Numbered from the stretch's first letter, positions 52,106 through 61,289 are shown. The stretch: DNA of 64,000 bases from Plantactinospora sp040120695 (GCF_040120695.1 NZ_JBEEAC010000003.1:248001-312000); one strand, 5' to 3'. Numbers and translations: made by a program. The notes: generated from the letters alone by a model not told the origin.

Positions 52106-52130
52106 CCAGGTGAACAGGGGATCCGGTCGG

Positions 52131-54431
52131 TCAGGAGCGGTAGCCGGCGGAGCGGTACTCGTAGTCGACGTTGTCGGCCCGCTCGTCCGGGTCACGGCTG
52201 AAGTCCCAGCCTCCGGCGGCCTCCCGGCCCGGCCGGCCGCCGACGGCGTAGCCGCCGATCTCCTGACCACGACGCCAGCCCCGGAAGTAGCCGGTGGTGT
52301 GCTCGGCGATCCGGGCCGCGTCGCGGACGATCCGCAGCGGCCGCTCGTCGCGCAGCGGCGACCCGGGCACCAGATTGGCCTGCGGCACCCGCTTCGGCAG
52401 GCCGGCGTTGGTGGAGGCGCCGACCGAGGGGCGTGCCGCCTGCTGGGCGGCCTGCCAACCGCTGTCGGCCGTCGACGACCACTCCACCTCCGTCTCCTCT
52501 GAATGGCCGGTGAACCAGGCGGACCTGGCCGCCGCGAAGATCAGCAGGTCGCCGTCACCCTCGTCGGAGACCGGCGGCGCGCTCGGCTCCGCGCTGCGGC
52601 GGGGCAGGCTCGACCCGGCCTGGGCCGGGTCACCCCGGTCCACCAGCCGCAGCGGTGGGTTTTCGGCGGAAAGCCTGTTGTGCGAGGGCTGGTCGGCCAG
52701 CGGCGGCTCGACGAGACGCAGCGTGGGCGGCTCCGGGGGCAGGTCGTCCGCCTGCCACGGTGGGGTGACCCGCCCGTCTGCGGGCGCCGGGCTGACCGGC
52801 GCGTCCCGCTCGTCGGGGTAGCCCGGGTATCCCGATCCGCTCGCCCGGTCGTCCTGCTCCTCGCCCGAGTTCATCAGCGGCCAGTTGGCCCGGGAACCGG
52901 GCGGTGCCGGCGGCTCGGGCCGGGTCGCCGGCACCGAGACGGTCAGGCCGGCGGCAGAGATGCTGCCCGCACGTGCGGCGCTGTCTCCGTTGGTCTTCGG
53001 CCGGGGGGTGATCGGCGTCGGCCGCCGCTCGTTGCGGGCGCTGTTGATGGCGGCGGTGGTCAGGGTGGCCCGGAACGGTTCGCCGGCCTCGGCGGGTGGG
53101 ATCGACCCGCGCTGTGCCGGTGGCATCGGCGTCATCCCGGGCGGCGGGGGCGGCGGCGCGGAGACCGGCCGGTTCGCCATCGTGTCGGCCTGGTAGGCCG
53201 GCGGCGCGGAGGAGGGCGTGGCCGAGCGGGATTCGCGGGGCGGCCCGGAGACCGGGACGACCGGCATGGCGAGCGTGGCGGCCGGCGACAGCGGCGGTGC
53301 GGAGGAGGGGGTGACCGGTGGCGGTGCCATCGGTGGCGGCGAGACGGGTGCCGGAGCGACCGGCGGCGGCCCCAGCGGCTGGGGACTGGCGGGGGAGTTG
53401 CCGGCCGCCGTCGGCTGGTGCCGGCTGCGCCGGCCCGAACTGGGCACCGGCTCCCGGGCCGGACCGGACAGTCCGGCGCCTGTCGGCACCGGTGCCTCGG
53501 CTGCGCTGCGCCGCCCGGCCCGCCGGCTCGGGGCGGCCGGCGTCGTGACAACCCGGGCCGCCAGGGTGGCGATCAGCGCGTCACAGCCGGCGTCGCAGGC
53601 GCGTACGGCCGCCACGGCCTGTCGTACCGTCTCCGCTGCCGCAGAGGTGAGAGCCTTGTTGGCGGTGCCCCGCCGGGGGGTTTCCGCGATGGCGACCCGC
53701 AGCGCGGTGACCGCCTCGGTGATGACGTCGGCCTCGGCGACGCCGTCCGCGGCGAGGTGGGCGGCGATGGCGTCGGTGGCCACCGACGTCTCCCTGCCGC
53801 GTCCGCCGGTGCCGCCGAGCATCCCCGGCTCGGGCAACGCGTCCAGTACGGCCAGGGAGACCGGCTCGGCCGGATCCGGGTACGCCCGCAGCGCTGCCGG
53901 GTAGAGCTCACGCAGCACCTCGCGCAGGGCCACGGCGGCGGCGTGCCGGCCGTTGGCGAGCGCGGCGTGCGCGGCGAGGACCGGCTTGAAGCTGACGAGT
54001 TCGCGCGGCGGCGGGAGGCTGGCCGCCGAGAGGGCGCCGGCCTGTAACGCCCGGGCGAGCCCGACGGCGCGTCGCTCGGCCGGGGCAGACTCCCGCTCCT
54101 CGACCGACTCGTCGTCGGCGAACCGTTCGGCGAAGTCGTCGACGGAGTCGTCGTCGGCGACGACCAGTGGACGTCCCGCCGCGCTCAGCAGCGAGGTCAC
54201 CATGTGGTCGTCGCTGTCGGCCGCGACGGCCGCGCCGCTCGGTCCGCTGCCACGCTCCACGAGCACCGCGCCGAGCTGGGCGTACCCAGCCGGGTCGTCG
54301 GTGATCTCGCAGACATGGAGCAGTCTGCCTGCGTCGTCGACCACCGCGGAGGTCAGCGTCGTACCGGCCGAAGTCGACCGGCTCGTCGCATCCGCAGAGG
54401 CCAGACCGCAGTACACCCGCACGAGCGCCAC
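52131..54431 (-). CDS. Large Pro-rich protein with a CvnA-like C-terminal tail
   Basis: 766 aa, no membrane helix. The N-terminus (ALVRVYCGLASADATSRSTS; LTSAVVDDAGRLLHVCEITD) looks like a small alpha/beta domain resembling the start of RNase-H-fold IS110-type proteins, without a full catalytic set; a helical region (~130-330) follows, then ~250 Pro-rich residues. The last ~140 residues contain SAWF (~634), SGWQAAQQAA, GLPKRVPQANLVPG (677-690) and YFRGWRRGQ, matching the tail of CvnA at 45192. GTG 54431 is chosen for its GGAGGA site 7 nt upstream. Function unknown; probably part of the same signalling system. Confidence 0.75.
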   Translation of the reverse strand: MALVRVYCGLASADATSRSTSAGTTLTSAVVDDAGRLLHVCEITDDPAGYAQLGAVLVERGSGPSGAAVAADSDDHMVTSLLSAAGRPLVVADDDSVDDFAERFADDESVEERESAPAERRAVGLARALQAGALSAASLPPPRELVSFKPVLAAHAALANGRHAAAVALREVLRELYPAALRAYPDPAEPVSLAVLDALPEPGMLGGTGGRGRETSVATDAIAAHLAADGVAEADVITEAVTALRVAIAETPRRGTANKALTSAAAETVRQAVAAVRACDAGCDALIATLAARVVTTPAAPSRRAGRRSAAEAPVPTGAGLSGPAREPVPSSGRRSRHQPTAAGNSPASPQPLGPPPVAPAPVSPPPMAPPPVTPSSAPPLSPAATLAMPVVPVSGPPRESRSATPSSAPPAYQADTMANRPVSAPPPPPPGMTPMPPAQRGSIPPAEAGEPFRATLTTAAINSARNERRPTPITPRPKTNGDSAARAGSISAAGLTVSVPATRPEPPAPPGSRANWPLMNSGEEQDDRASGSGYPGYPDERDAPVSPAPADGRVTPPWQADDLPPEPPTLRLVEPPLADQPSHNRLSAENPPLRLVDRGDPAQAGSSLPRRSAEPSAPPVSDEGDGDLLIFAAARSAWFTGHSEETEVEWSSTADSGWQAAQQAARPSVGASTNAGLPKRVPQANLVPGSPLRDERPLRIVRDAARIAEHTTGYFRGWRRGQEIGGYAVGGRPGREAAGGWDFSRDPDERADNVDYEYRSAGYRS

Positions 54432-54493
54432 GGCGTCGTCCTCCTCCCGAGACACAAGTGGTGTGCCAAAGACTGATGCTCCCTGGTGAGGGG

Positions 54494-55471
54494 TCAGTCG
54501 CGCCAGTCCACGGCGGCAGAGATCTTGCCGATAATCGTGCGCCACCCGAGACTTGCGGTTTGTGCCCCGATTTTCTTCAGCCGCCGCCGGCCTCGGAATC
54601 CGCCGAGACCGCCGGCCACGGTAGCCCGGAGCGCCTCGTCGAGGTCATCCAGGCTGGAGCCGGGAGAGAGCATATCGAGAACCGCGGGCAGCCGAAGTGC
54701 GTAGGCCAGGTCACGGGCCACCTCACCAGCCTTGATGAGCAGCGTCGAGTCCCAGACGTCGTGCCCGCCGCGGAGATTCTCCACCACGAGGTCGAGCTCG
54801 TAGGAGTCCTCGTCGAGCGGTGCGACATCGGCCGGGGTGATCCGTTCGACGAGCTGCTCCCAGGTGTCCAGTTCGGCCAGGTCGTGCGGTGCGCCGGACC
54901 TGACGAATGTGACAAGTGCCTCAGGAGTCTTGAACAGGAGCAACCTGCCCCGGTGGGTGAGGAAGGCCGGCACCTCCTCGTCATCCTCCTCGGCCTCTTC
55001 GGCGGCCGCATCGGAGTCGGAGTCGGCCTCGGAGTCGTCGGCCTTGGCCTTCCCGTCCCGCTCCGCGTCCTCCTTGTCGGCCTCGGCGAACTGGTCGGCG
55101 ATCTCCTCGTCGAGGATCACCACCGCCTCGTCGCCGTCCTCCTCCTCGACCTCGGCCTGCCGGGACCGGTTGGCGAAGAGGTCGTCCTGCTCGCGGTCCT
55201 CGATGTCGGTCGGGGTCAGCTCGCTCGCCGGGCGGTACGTCCGCAGGGTGAAACCGGAGCCGGAGGGGAGAGCGATCTCGACCGGGTCGATCCGGACCTC
55301 TTCCCACAGCGACCGGTCCGGAGTGCCGGACGTCACCGGGTCATCGGCGGTGTCATCGCTGCTCTCCGACGAGCCGGCGTCGATCTGCCCGGGGTCGGCA
55401 GCCCCGTCGCTTCCGGCGGGCTCGTTGCCGGGCTCGTCGGTGTCGGGCCGGTGGGACGACTGGCGGGCCAC
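54494..55471 (-). CDS. Acidic hypothetical protein
   Basis: 325 aa. A disordered acidic N-terminal half (EVEEEDGDEAVVILDEEIAD; AAAEEAEEDDEE) precedes a folded C-terminal part (VPAFLTHRGRLLLFKTPEALVTFVRS; LDTWEQLVERI; AGEVARDLAYALRLPAVLDML). No family recognised. GTG 55471 has GGAGG 5 nt upstream. It precedes the 52131-54431 gene by 62 bases on the same strand, so the two may be co-transcribed. Confidence 0.75.
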   Translation of the reverse strand: MARQSSHRPDTDEPGNEPAGSDGAADPGQIDAGSSESSDDTADDPVTSGTPDRSLWEEVRIDPVEIALPSGSGFTLRTYRPASELTPTDIEDREQDDLFANRSRQAEVEEEDGDEAVVILDEEIADQFAEADKEDAERDGKAKADDSEADSDSDAAAEEAEEDDEEVPAFLTHRGRLLLFKTPEALVTFVRSGAPHDLAELDTWEQLVERITPADVAPLDEDSYELDLVVENLRGGHDVWDSTLLIKAGEVARDLAYALRLPAVLDMLSPGSSLDDLDEALRATVAGGLGGFRGRRRLKKIGAQTASLGWRTIIGKISAAVDWRD

Positions 55472-55623
55472 GCTGACCTCCGTGTGCGCTCGATATGGGC
55501 ACCCGACCCGGCGAGGTGCCGGCGGATCGGTGACTCTGCGCACACACCCTAGTAGGCCGACGGCGGACGTGGATGCCGGCACCCCGTTGGACTTTGCCGC
55601 ACATATTAGTAGTCTTGCTACCT

Positions 55624-55965
55624 ATGAACGCCCAGGCGCTGCACGGCCATCTCGATGCGCTGCTGCTCGCGGTGCTTGAGCAGGGCGCACTGCACGGGTA
55701 CGCCATCATCGAGGCGCTCCGGGCCCGCAGCGGCGGTGTGCTCGATCTGCCTACCGGGACGATTTACCCGGCGCTGCGCCGGCTGGAGCGGGCCGGATAC
55801 GTCAGCAGCGCCTGGAGCACCGTCAACGGCCGGGAACGCCGGACCTACGAACTGACCGGCGCCGGGCGGCGCGCCCTGGCGGGCGAGCGGACCAGCTGGC
55901 AGGAGTTCAGCTCGACGGTGGGGCAGTTCCTCGGCGGGGCGGACGCCCCCGGCGCCCCGGCCTGA
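55624..55965 (+). CDS. PadR-family transcriptional regulator
   Basis: 113 aa. The winged helix is typical: LLLAVLEQGALHGYAIIEAL, VLDLPTGTIYPALRRLERAG and ERRTYELTGAGRRAL; the C-terminal dimerisation helix is short. ATG 55624 lacks a ribosome site; TAGTCT (55610-55615) lies 8 nt upstream (leaderless). An imperfect dyad TAGTAG-TCTTG-CTACCTA covers the promoter, fitting autoregulation. Convergent with cydC. Confidence 0.9.
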   Translation: MNAQALHGHLDALLLAVLEQGALHGYAIIEALRARSGGVLDLPTGTIYPALRRLERAGYVSSAWSTVNGRERRTYELTGAGRRALAGERTSWQEFSSTVGQFLGGADAPGAPA

Positions 55966-56002
55966 GCCAGCGAGGACGGACGGCCGGTCGCCAGCCGGTG
56001 CC

Positions 56003-56062
56003 GGCCCAGCCCGTGATCGCGGGGCCCAGCCGGTGATCGCGAGGGCTCAGCCGGTGATCGCC
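56003..56062. repeat. 20-bp tandem repeat copying the end of cydC
   Basis: Three 20-bp units (56003-56022, 56023-56042, 56043-56062). The last holds the final A-I-T-G codons and TGA of cydC; the others lie beyond the gene. Confidence 0.85.
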
Positions 56063-57996
56063 AGATAATCGCGTTCGGCGCCGGTCTGGCGCAGCCACTG
56101 GTCGCGGTACCAGCCCGGTCGGCCGACCAGTTCGGCGTGGCTGCCCCGGTCGGCGATTCGCCCCTGGTCGAGTACGACCACCTCGTCGTACCGGTCCAAA
56201 CCGGCTAGTCGGTGCGTGACGAGTACGACCGTGCGGTCCGGCCCGGCGTGTGCGGTCGCCGAGGCGAGTACCGCGTCGGCAGCGCCGGGATCCAGCCCTT
56301 CGGTCGGCTCGTCCAGCACCAGGATGCCGGCCGGTTCCGCGAGCAGGACCCGGGCCAGCAGCAGCCGCTGGCGTTGCCCGCCGGAGAGCTGACCGCCCTC
56401 CTCGCCCGCCATCGTGTCCCAGCCGGCCGGCTGCTGGCGTACCCAGTCGAGCAGGCCGGCCGCCCCGGCCGCGCCGGCCAGATCGTCGTCGTTCGCTCCG
56501 GCGCGGCCGAGCAGGAGGTTCTCCCGGGCCGTGGCGTGGAAGACGTGTGCCTCGGCGAGCAGCCCGCCGACGATCCGGGGCAGTTGGTCGACGGGCAGGT
56601 CGGACAGGTCGACGTTGTCGTACACGACCCGGCCCCGGTCCGGCCGGACCATCCCGGTCAGTACGGCGAGCAGGCTGCTCTTGCCGGCACCGCTCGGACC
56701 GACGACGGCGATTCGGCGTCCCGCAGGCAGGTCCAGGCTCACCCCGTCGAGCGCGGGCGGGCCCGACCGGCGGTACCGGAGGCTCACCTCCTCGATCCGG
56801 CAGTGCCACCGTGGCGCGATTCCACCCGCCGGCGAGCCGTCCCCCGGCTCGGCCCCCGGCGTGGACGCCGGCCCGTCGGTCGGCGTCCCCGGGTCGGCCG
56901 CCAAGAAGTCGGCCGCCGACGAATCGGCCGCCGACGAATCGGAGGCCGACGGGTCGGCCGCCGACGAATCGGAGGCCGACGGGTCGGCCGCCGACGAATC
57001 GGAGGCCGACGGGTCGGCAGCCGACGGGGTGGACGCCGACGGATTGGACCCCGACAGGTCGGACGCCAACAGGTCGGCCACCCGGGTCAGGCCGGTGCGC
57101 AGCCGGGTCCAGTGCCGGGCCGCGCCGACCAGCGCCAGCGCCGCCTCGACGGCGGCGAGCGTGCCGACCGCGAGGACCCCGACGAGTATGCCGGACACGC
57201 CCGTCCGCAGCGCCACGGTCAGCACGGCGGCGCTGGTCGCACCGGCCACCAGTACCCCGAGGCCGTCCACGGCCCAGCCCAGGGCCGCGGTCCGGCGCTC
57301 CAGGGCCGCGAGTTCCCGGGCCCGGGCGTCCGCCCCGGCCAGGGCCGACTCGGTCGCGCCGAACGCGGCCAGGTCGGCGGCGCCGGTGGTCAGGTCGACC
57401 GCGTCCGCGGCGAGCGCGCCGCGCAACGGCGCCACCCGGTCGGCGGTACGCCGGGTGAGCAGCGCCGCCAGCACCGGTAGCGCGACTCCGGCCAGCAGCA
57501 GGCCGCCGGCCAGGGCCAGTCCGGCGAGCGGGGTGACGGCGGACGCGCCGGCCACCGCGAGCAGGCCGACGAGCGTGGCGGCCGCCCCGGGGACCAGCAC
57601 CCGCAGCAGCAGGTCCTGTACCGCCTCGACGTCCGAGACGAGCCGGCTGAGCAGGTCTCCGGAGCGCCGGGCTGCGGTGGTGCGCCGGGCAGCCAGCGCG
57701 GCGAAGACCCGGGCCCGGACCTCGGTGACGACCCGCAGCGCGGCGTCATGCCCGGCCAGCCGCTCGGTGTAGCGCAGCACGCCCCGGCTGATCGCCAGGG
57801 CCCGGACCACGACGATCGCCACGGTGAGGGTGTCGAGCGGCGGTCGGCCGGCGGCGCTGACCAGCAGCCAGGTCGCGGTCGCCAGCAGGGCTAGCCCGGC
57901 GAGTTCGGTGCCGGCGGCGAGCAGGCCGGCGCCGAGCAGCCGACCGAGGTACGGGCGGGCCAGCCGCCAGACGGTACGTTCGGGTCGCAGCCTCAC
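56047..57996 (-). CDS. cydC: Thiol reductant ABC exporter subunit CydC
   Basis: 649 aa fused membrane/ATPase half-transporter that with CydD exports glutathione/cysteine and supports cytochrome bd assembly. Membrane domain: LLGAGLLAAGTELAGLALLATATWLLVSAA onwards. ATPase: Walker A VGPSGAGKSS, signature LSGGQRQR, Walker B ILVLDEPTEGLDP, switch VTHR. A ~70-residue Ser/Ala/Asp repeat linker (encoded at ~56905-57065) separates the domains and is unusual. GTG 57996 overlaps the cydD stop. No cydAB in the window. Confidence 0.9.
   Translation of the reverse strand: MRLRPERTVWRLARPYLGRLLGAGLLAAGTELAGLALLATATWLLVSAAGRPPLDTLTVAIVVVRALAISRGVLRYTERLAGHDAALRVVTEVRARVFAALAARRTTAARRSGDLLSRLVSDVEAVQDLLLRVLVPGAAATLVGLLAVAGASAVTPLAGLALAGGLLLAGVALPVLAALLTRRTADRVAPLRGALAADAVDLTTGAADLAAFGATESALAGADARARELAALERRTAALGWAVDGLGVLVAGATSAAVLTVALRTGVSGILVGVLAVGTLAAVEAALALVGAARHWTRLRTGLTRVADLLASDLSGSNPSASTPSAADPSASDSSAADPSASDSSAADPSASDSSAADSSAADFLAADPGTPTDGPASTPGAEPGDGSPAGGIAPRWHCRIEEVSLRYRRSGPPALDGVSLDLPAGRRIAVVGPSGAGKSSLLAVLTGMVRPDRGRVVYDNVDLSDLPVDQLPRIVGGLLAEAHVFHATARENLLLGRAGANDDDLAGAAGAAGLLDWVRQQPAGWDTMAGEEGGQLSGGQRQRLLLARVLLAEPAGILVLDEPTEGLDPGAADAVLASATAHAGPDRTVVLVTHRLAGLDRYDEVVVLDQGRIADRGSHAELVGRPGWYRDQWLRQTGAERDYLAITG
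56905..57065 (-). repeat. 15/30-bp repeat encoding the CydC inter-domain linker
   Basis: Exact 30-bp units at 56951-56980 and 56981-57010 with 15-bp half-units on both sides; they encode repeats of S-A-A-D-S/P in the minus-strand frame. Confidence 0.85.
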
Positions 57997-59870
57997 CCCA
58001 CCACCTCCCGGGGTGGTGTCGTGATCTCCACCGCTGCGGATTGTTGCTCGGTCACCCGGCCGTCTTCGACCCGGAGTACCCGGTCCGCCTCGGCCAGCAG
58101 CGTCGGGCGGTGCGCCACCAGCAGCGCCGTACGTCCGGCGACCAGTCGCCGGGTGGCCGCGAGTACGGCCGCCTCGGAGCCGGCGTCGAGCCGGGCGGTG
58201 GGCTCGTCGAGCAGCACGATCGGGGCGCCCCGGAGGAAGGCCCGGGCCAGCGCGATCCGCTGCCGCTGCCCGCTGGAGAGCCCGTGGCCGCGCTCGCCGA
58301 GCCGGGTGTCGAGGCCGTCCGGGAGGTCGGCGACCACCTCGGTCAGGTCGGCGGCCCGGACCGCTTCCCGGACCGCCGCCAGGGGCGCGTTCGGTGCGCC
58401 GAGCCGGATGTTGTCGGCGACGGAGGTGCCGAACAGGTGGGCCCGCTGCGGTACCCAGGCCAGTTGCCGCCGCCACCGGGCCAGGTCCAGCGCCGCGAGG
58501 TCCGTACCGTCCACGGTGATCCGCCCGCTGCTGGGGGTGACGAAGCCGAGCAGCAGGTGCAGCAGGGTGCTCTTGCCGGCGCCGCTGGGCCCGACGACGG
58601 CGATCCGCTCACCGGGTCGGATGGTGAGGGTGACGTCCCGCAGTGCGGTGGTGCGCGGGTACTCGACCGTCACGGACTCGAATCTGATCTCGTCGTGCCG
58701 CCCCGACCAGGGCTGGAGGTCGCACTCCCGGTCGACCAGCGCAACGGCGGTGCGGGCGGTCGGCCGTGCGGCGGTGGAGGCGGTCGGAGGTGCGGCGGTG
58801 GAGGCGGTCGGCGGTGCGGCGGTAGGGGCGGGTGGCTCGGGTTCGAGCAGGGTCAGCGCCTCGTCCAGCGCGGTCAGACCCTCCTGACTGGCGTGGAACT
58901 GGCTGCCGGCGGCGCGCAGCGGCAGGAACGCCTCGGGGGTGAGCAGCAGCACCAGCAGCGCCGTCTCCAGGGCCAGGCCGCCGCCCAGCAGCCGGAGTCC
59001 GACCGGCACCGCGACCAGTGCGACGGAGAGAGTGGCGACCAGTTCGAGTACCAGCGCGGAGAGGAACGCGATCCGCAGCGTCTTCATGGTCGCCTGGCGG
59101 TGCCGGTCCGCCATCCGGCGTACCACGGTCACCTGGGCGGAGGCCCGGCCGAACAGGTGCAGGGTGGGCAGCCCGCGCAGCATGTCCAGGAAGTGGCCGC
59201 CGAGCAGCGCCAACCGGCGCCACTGGCGTTCGGTGGCGGCCTGGGCCTGCCAGCCGAGCAGGGCTCCGAAGATCGGGACCAGCGGCAGGGTCACCGCGAT
59301 GACCAGGGCGGAGCTCCAGTCGGCGAAGAACAACCGGACCAGTACGGCCAGCGGCACGGTGACGCTGAGCACCAGCTGCGGCAGATAGCCGGTGAAGTAC
59401 GCGTCGAGGGCGTCGAGCCCGCGCCCGGCCAGGGTGGCGAGTTGCCCCGTACGCTGCCCGGACAGCCAGCCCGGTCCGCGCCGGCCGACGGCGTCGAGCA
59501 GGTCGGCCCGGAGCGTGGCCTTGGCCGTCGCGGCGGCCCGGGCCGCCACCGTGCCCTGTGCCCAGAGCAGGGCTGCCCGGCCGGCCACACTGCCCAGGAA
59601 GCCGGCCAGCGCGGCCCGGTCGAGGTGTCCGCCGGCCGCCTCGGCGAGCACGGTGGCGAGCGTGGTGGCCTGGGCGATCACCAGTACGGCGGCGGTGACG
59701 CCGAGCATGCCGAGCAGTCCGAGCTGGCGCCGCGTGCCGGGTACCCGGCGCAGCAGGCGAGGGTCGAACGGGCGGCGGCTCACGGGCGTCCCAGCAGCTC
59801 GCCGGAGCGCCGGTCCGGGCGGGCGTCCGCCTCGCCCGGCCGGCGTGACCGGCGACCGTCCATGACCCAT
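57993..59870 (-). CDS. cydD: Thiol reductant ABC exporter subunit CydD
   Basis: 625 aa. Membrane domain with DPRLLRRVPGTRRQLGLLGML and MGVTAAVLVIAQATTLATVL-like first helix; ATPase with Walker A VGPSGAGKST, signature LSSGQRQRIALARAF, Walker B IVLLDEPTARLDA and switch VAHR. An Ala/Thr-Pro repeat links the domains. ATG 59870 gives the longest frame; GTG 59783 (VSRRPFDPRLL) fits homologue starts and may be real. A BlaI-type operator overlaps the putative -10 (TAAACT, 59910-59915). Confidence 0.88.
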   Translation of the reverse strand: MGHGRSPVTPAGRGGRPPGPALRRAAGTPVSRRPFDPRLLRRVPGTRRQLGLLGMLGVTAAVLVIAQATTLATVLAEAAGGHLDRAALAGFLGSVAGRAALLWAQGTVAARAAATAKATLRADLLDAVGRRGPGWLSGQRTGQLATLAGRGLDALDAYFTGYLPQLVLSVTVPLAVLVRLFFADWSSALVIAVTLPLVPIFGALLGWQAQAATERQWRRLALLGGHFLDMLRGLPTLHLFGRASAQVTVVRRMADRHRQATMKTLRIAFLSALVLELVATLSVALVAVPVGLRLLGGGLALETALLVLLLTPEAFLPLRAAGSQFHASQEGLTALDEALTLLEPEPPAPTAAPPTASTAAPPTASTAARPTARTAVALVDRECDLQPWSGRHDEIRFESVTVEYPRTTALRDVTLTIRPGERIAVVGPSGAGKSTLLHLLLGFVTPSSGRITVDGTDLAALDLARWRRQLAWVPQRAHLFGTSVADNIRLGAPNAPLAAVREAVRAADLTEVVADLPDGLDTRLGERGHGLSSGQRQRIALARAFLRGAPIVLLDEPTARLDAGSEAAVLAATRRLVAGRTALLVAHRPTLLAEADRVLRVEDGRVTEQQSAAVEITTPPREVVG

Positions 59871-59913
59871 ATCCCACGCATCTTTTCGGGCAGCTTCCGT
59901 GACAGGGCCAGTT

Positions 59914-59930
59914 TACTACGAGATGTAGTA
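59914..59930. promoter_or_regulatory. BlaI-type operator before cydD
   Basis: TACTAC-GAGAT-GTAGTA, a perfect 6-5-6 dyad of the BlaI/MecI class, located between the blaR-like stop and cydD and touching the TAAACT -10 on the minus strand. Confidence 0.75.
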
Positions 59931-59943
59931 GTTGCCCGGTGGC

Positions 59944-60867
59944 TCAGTGCAGGAACAGCGACACCGGCAGGGCGACCAGGGCCGTCGCCAGGACCAGCGC
60001 GGTCGCGCCCGGCAGCCGCCCCGGCCGGCGGGTCGCCAGCAGCCGCTGCAACCGGGCGTCGAGATCACCGTCGGCGACCCCGAGTGCACCGACCGGGGTG
60101 ACCCGGGCGCCGGCGCTGGCGAACCGCAGCAGCGCGGTCGCCAGGGGGCCGTCGGCGTGCAGGCGTCGGGCCTTGTCGTCGGCCCGCATCTCGACCAGCA
60201 GGGCGACGGCGTCGTGCGCCGCGCGCACCCAGCGGACGCCGGGGAGGGCCCGGCAGAGCGCGGTGAAGGGGAGCAGCACCAGGTCGTGCCGCTCGTCGGC
60301 ATGTGCCCGCTCGTGGCTGAGCACGGCGGCGAGCTGCGCCCGGTCGAGCAGGCTCAGGGTGCCGGCGCTGACCACCACCTGCGGGCGTACCCCGGGCAGG
60401 CAGTAGGCGGCCGCGCTGGGGTGGTCGAGTACCAGCGCGCCGGGTGCCGCCGGGTCGTCCCGGGCCACCAGGGCCAGCACGTCCCGGTGCCGGCGCTGGG
60501 CGCGCAGCGCGCCGAGCAGGCTGCGTACCGTCGAGCCGAGCAGCACCACCGTGACGCCCACGCCGACACCGACCAGCCCGAGATGGGTCACGCCCAGGCC
60601 GGGCGGCAGGTCACCGCCGCCGAGCAGGTCACCGGCGAGGGACCGCAGCGCGGACCCGGTGCCCTGACCGTACGGGGCGAGCCCGAGCGAGATCGGCAGG
60701 CCGATCGCGGAGAGCCCGAGAGCCAGCCCGACGAACTGCCAGCAGACGATCGCGACTCGGGGACTGTGCCAGGCCCACCCCGCGCCCAGCCGGCCGGAAC
60801 GGGCCAGCACCTGCGCGGCGAGATAACAGGCCAGCACGGCGAGCGCGAAGCACGCGGCGTAGCGCAT
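59944..60867 (-). CDS. M56-family membrane metallopeptidase (BlaR1-like, no sensor domain)
   Basis: 307 aa. Membrane helices at both ends (AACFALAVLACYLAAQVLA; ATALVLATALVALPVSLFLH) and the zinc motif LSHERAHADERHD (HExxH) in the middle, as in the protease domain of BlaR1/MecR1. The penicillin-binding sensor domain of classical BlaR1 is missing. It probably cleaves or otherwise inactivates the BlaI repressor encoded 4 bases upstream. ATG 60867. Confidence 0.9.
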   Translation of the reverse strand: MRYAACFALAVLACYLAAQVLARSGRLGAGWAWHSPRVAIVCWQFVGLALGLSAIGLPISLGLAPYGQGTGSALRSLAGDLLGGGDLPPGLGVTHLGLVGVGVGVTVVLLGSTVRSLLGALRAQRRHRDVLALVARDDPAAPGALVLDHPSAAAYCLPGVRPQVVVSAGTLSLLDRAQLAAVLSHERAHADERHDLVLLPFTALCRALPGVRWVRAAHDAVALLVEMRADDKARRLHADGPLATALLRFASAGARVTPVGALGVADGDLDARLQRLLATRRPGRLPGATALVLATALVALPVSLFLH

Positions 60868-60871
60868 CGGT

Positions 60872-61279
60872 TCAGACCTGCCGCTCCGCGGCCGACGGGC
60901 GGTCGGTCGCCGGCGAGGTGTCGTCGGCCTCCCCGGCGAGCGCCGCGCGCAGCACCTCCGCCTCGGTCCCGGTCACCGACCGGGCGAACCGGACCAGCGC
61001 GGCGTCCCGGCTGCCGGCCAGGTCCAGGGCGTCGAGCATCAACCCGGCGATGTGCGCCTCGCGGCTGGCCGCCGGCCGGTAGCGCCAGGCCCGGCCCTCC
61101 CGCTCGCGCTCGACCATGCCCTTGCCGGCCAGCCGGTCGAGCACCGTCATCACCGTGGTGTACGCCAGCTCACGGCCCCGCAGCGCCTCGGCCACCTCGC
61201 GTACGGTCGCCCCGGCACCGGTGCCCCGGTCCCAGAGCACGTCCATCACCGCACGTTCGAGATCACCGAGTCGCGTCAC
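60872..61279 (-). CDS. blaI: BlaI/MecI-family repressor
   Basis: 135 aa winged-helix repressor: RLGDLERAVMDVLWDRGTGA, VREVAEALRGRELAYTTVMT, VLDRLAGKGMVEREREGRAW. GTG 61279 is leaderless: TAGACT (61286-61291, minus) lies 6 nt upstream and overlaps a BlaI operator, indicating autorepression. No beta-lactamase gene is near; the likely target is the downstream cydDC. Confidence 0.93.
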   Translation of the reverse strand: MTRLGDLERAVMDVLWDRGTGAGATVREVAEALRGRELAYTTVMTVLDRLAGKGMVEREREGRAWRYRPAASREAHIAGLMLDALDLAGSRDAALVRFARSVTGTEAEVLRAALAGEADDTSPATDRPSAAERQV

Positions 61280-61289
61280 GCGGCGAGTC

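Larger units (their letters stand above)
51768..52130. other. Intergenic region with repeats and a terminator
   Basis: 363 bases between two minus-strand genes. It holds a 17-bp tandem repeat (51934-52014), CCGGCAGACG repeats (52022-52062) and an intrinsic terminator (52067-52105). The lipoprotein promoter should lie within ~51780-51900. Confidence 0.6.

Noticed and set aside
52131..54431. Annotation as an IS110-type transposase
   Set aside because: Only the first ~100 residues vaguely resemble that fold; no catalytic set, no ends, and the conservon-type tail argues for signalling.
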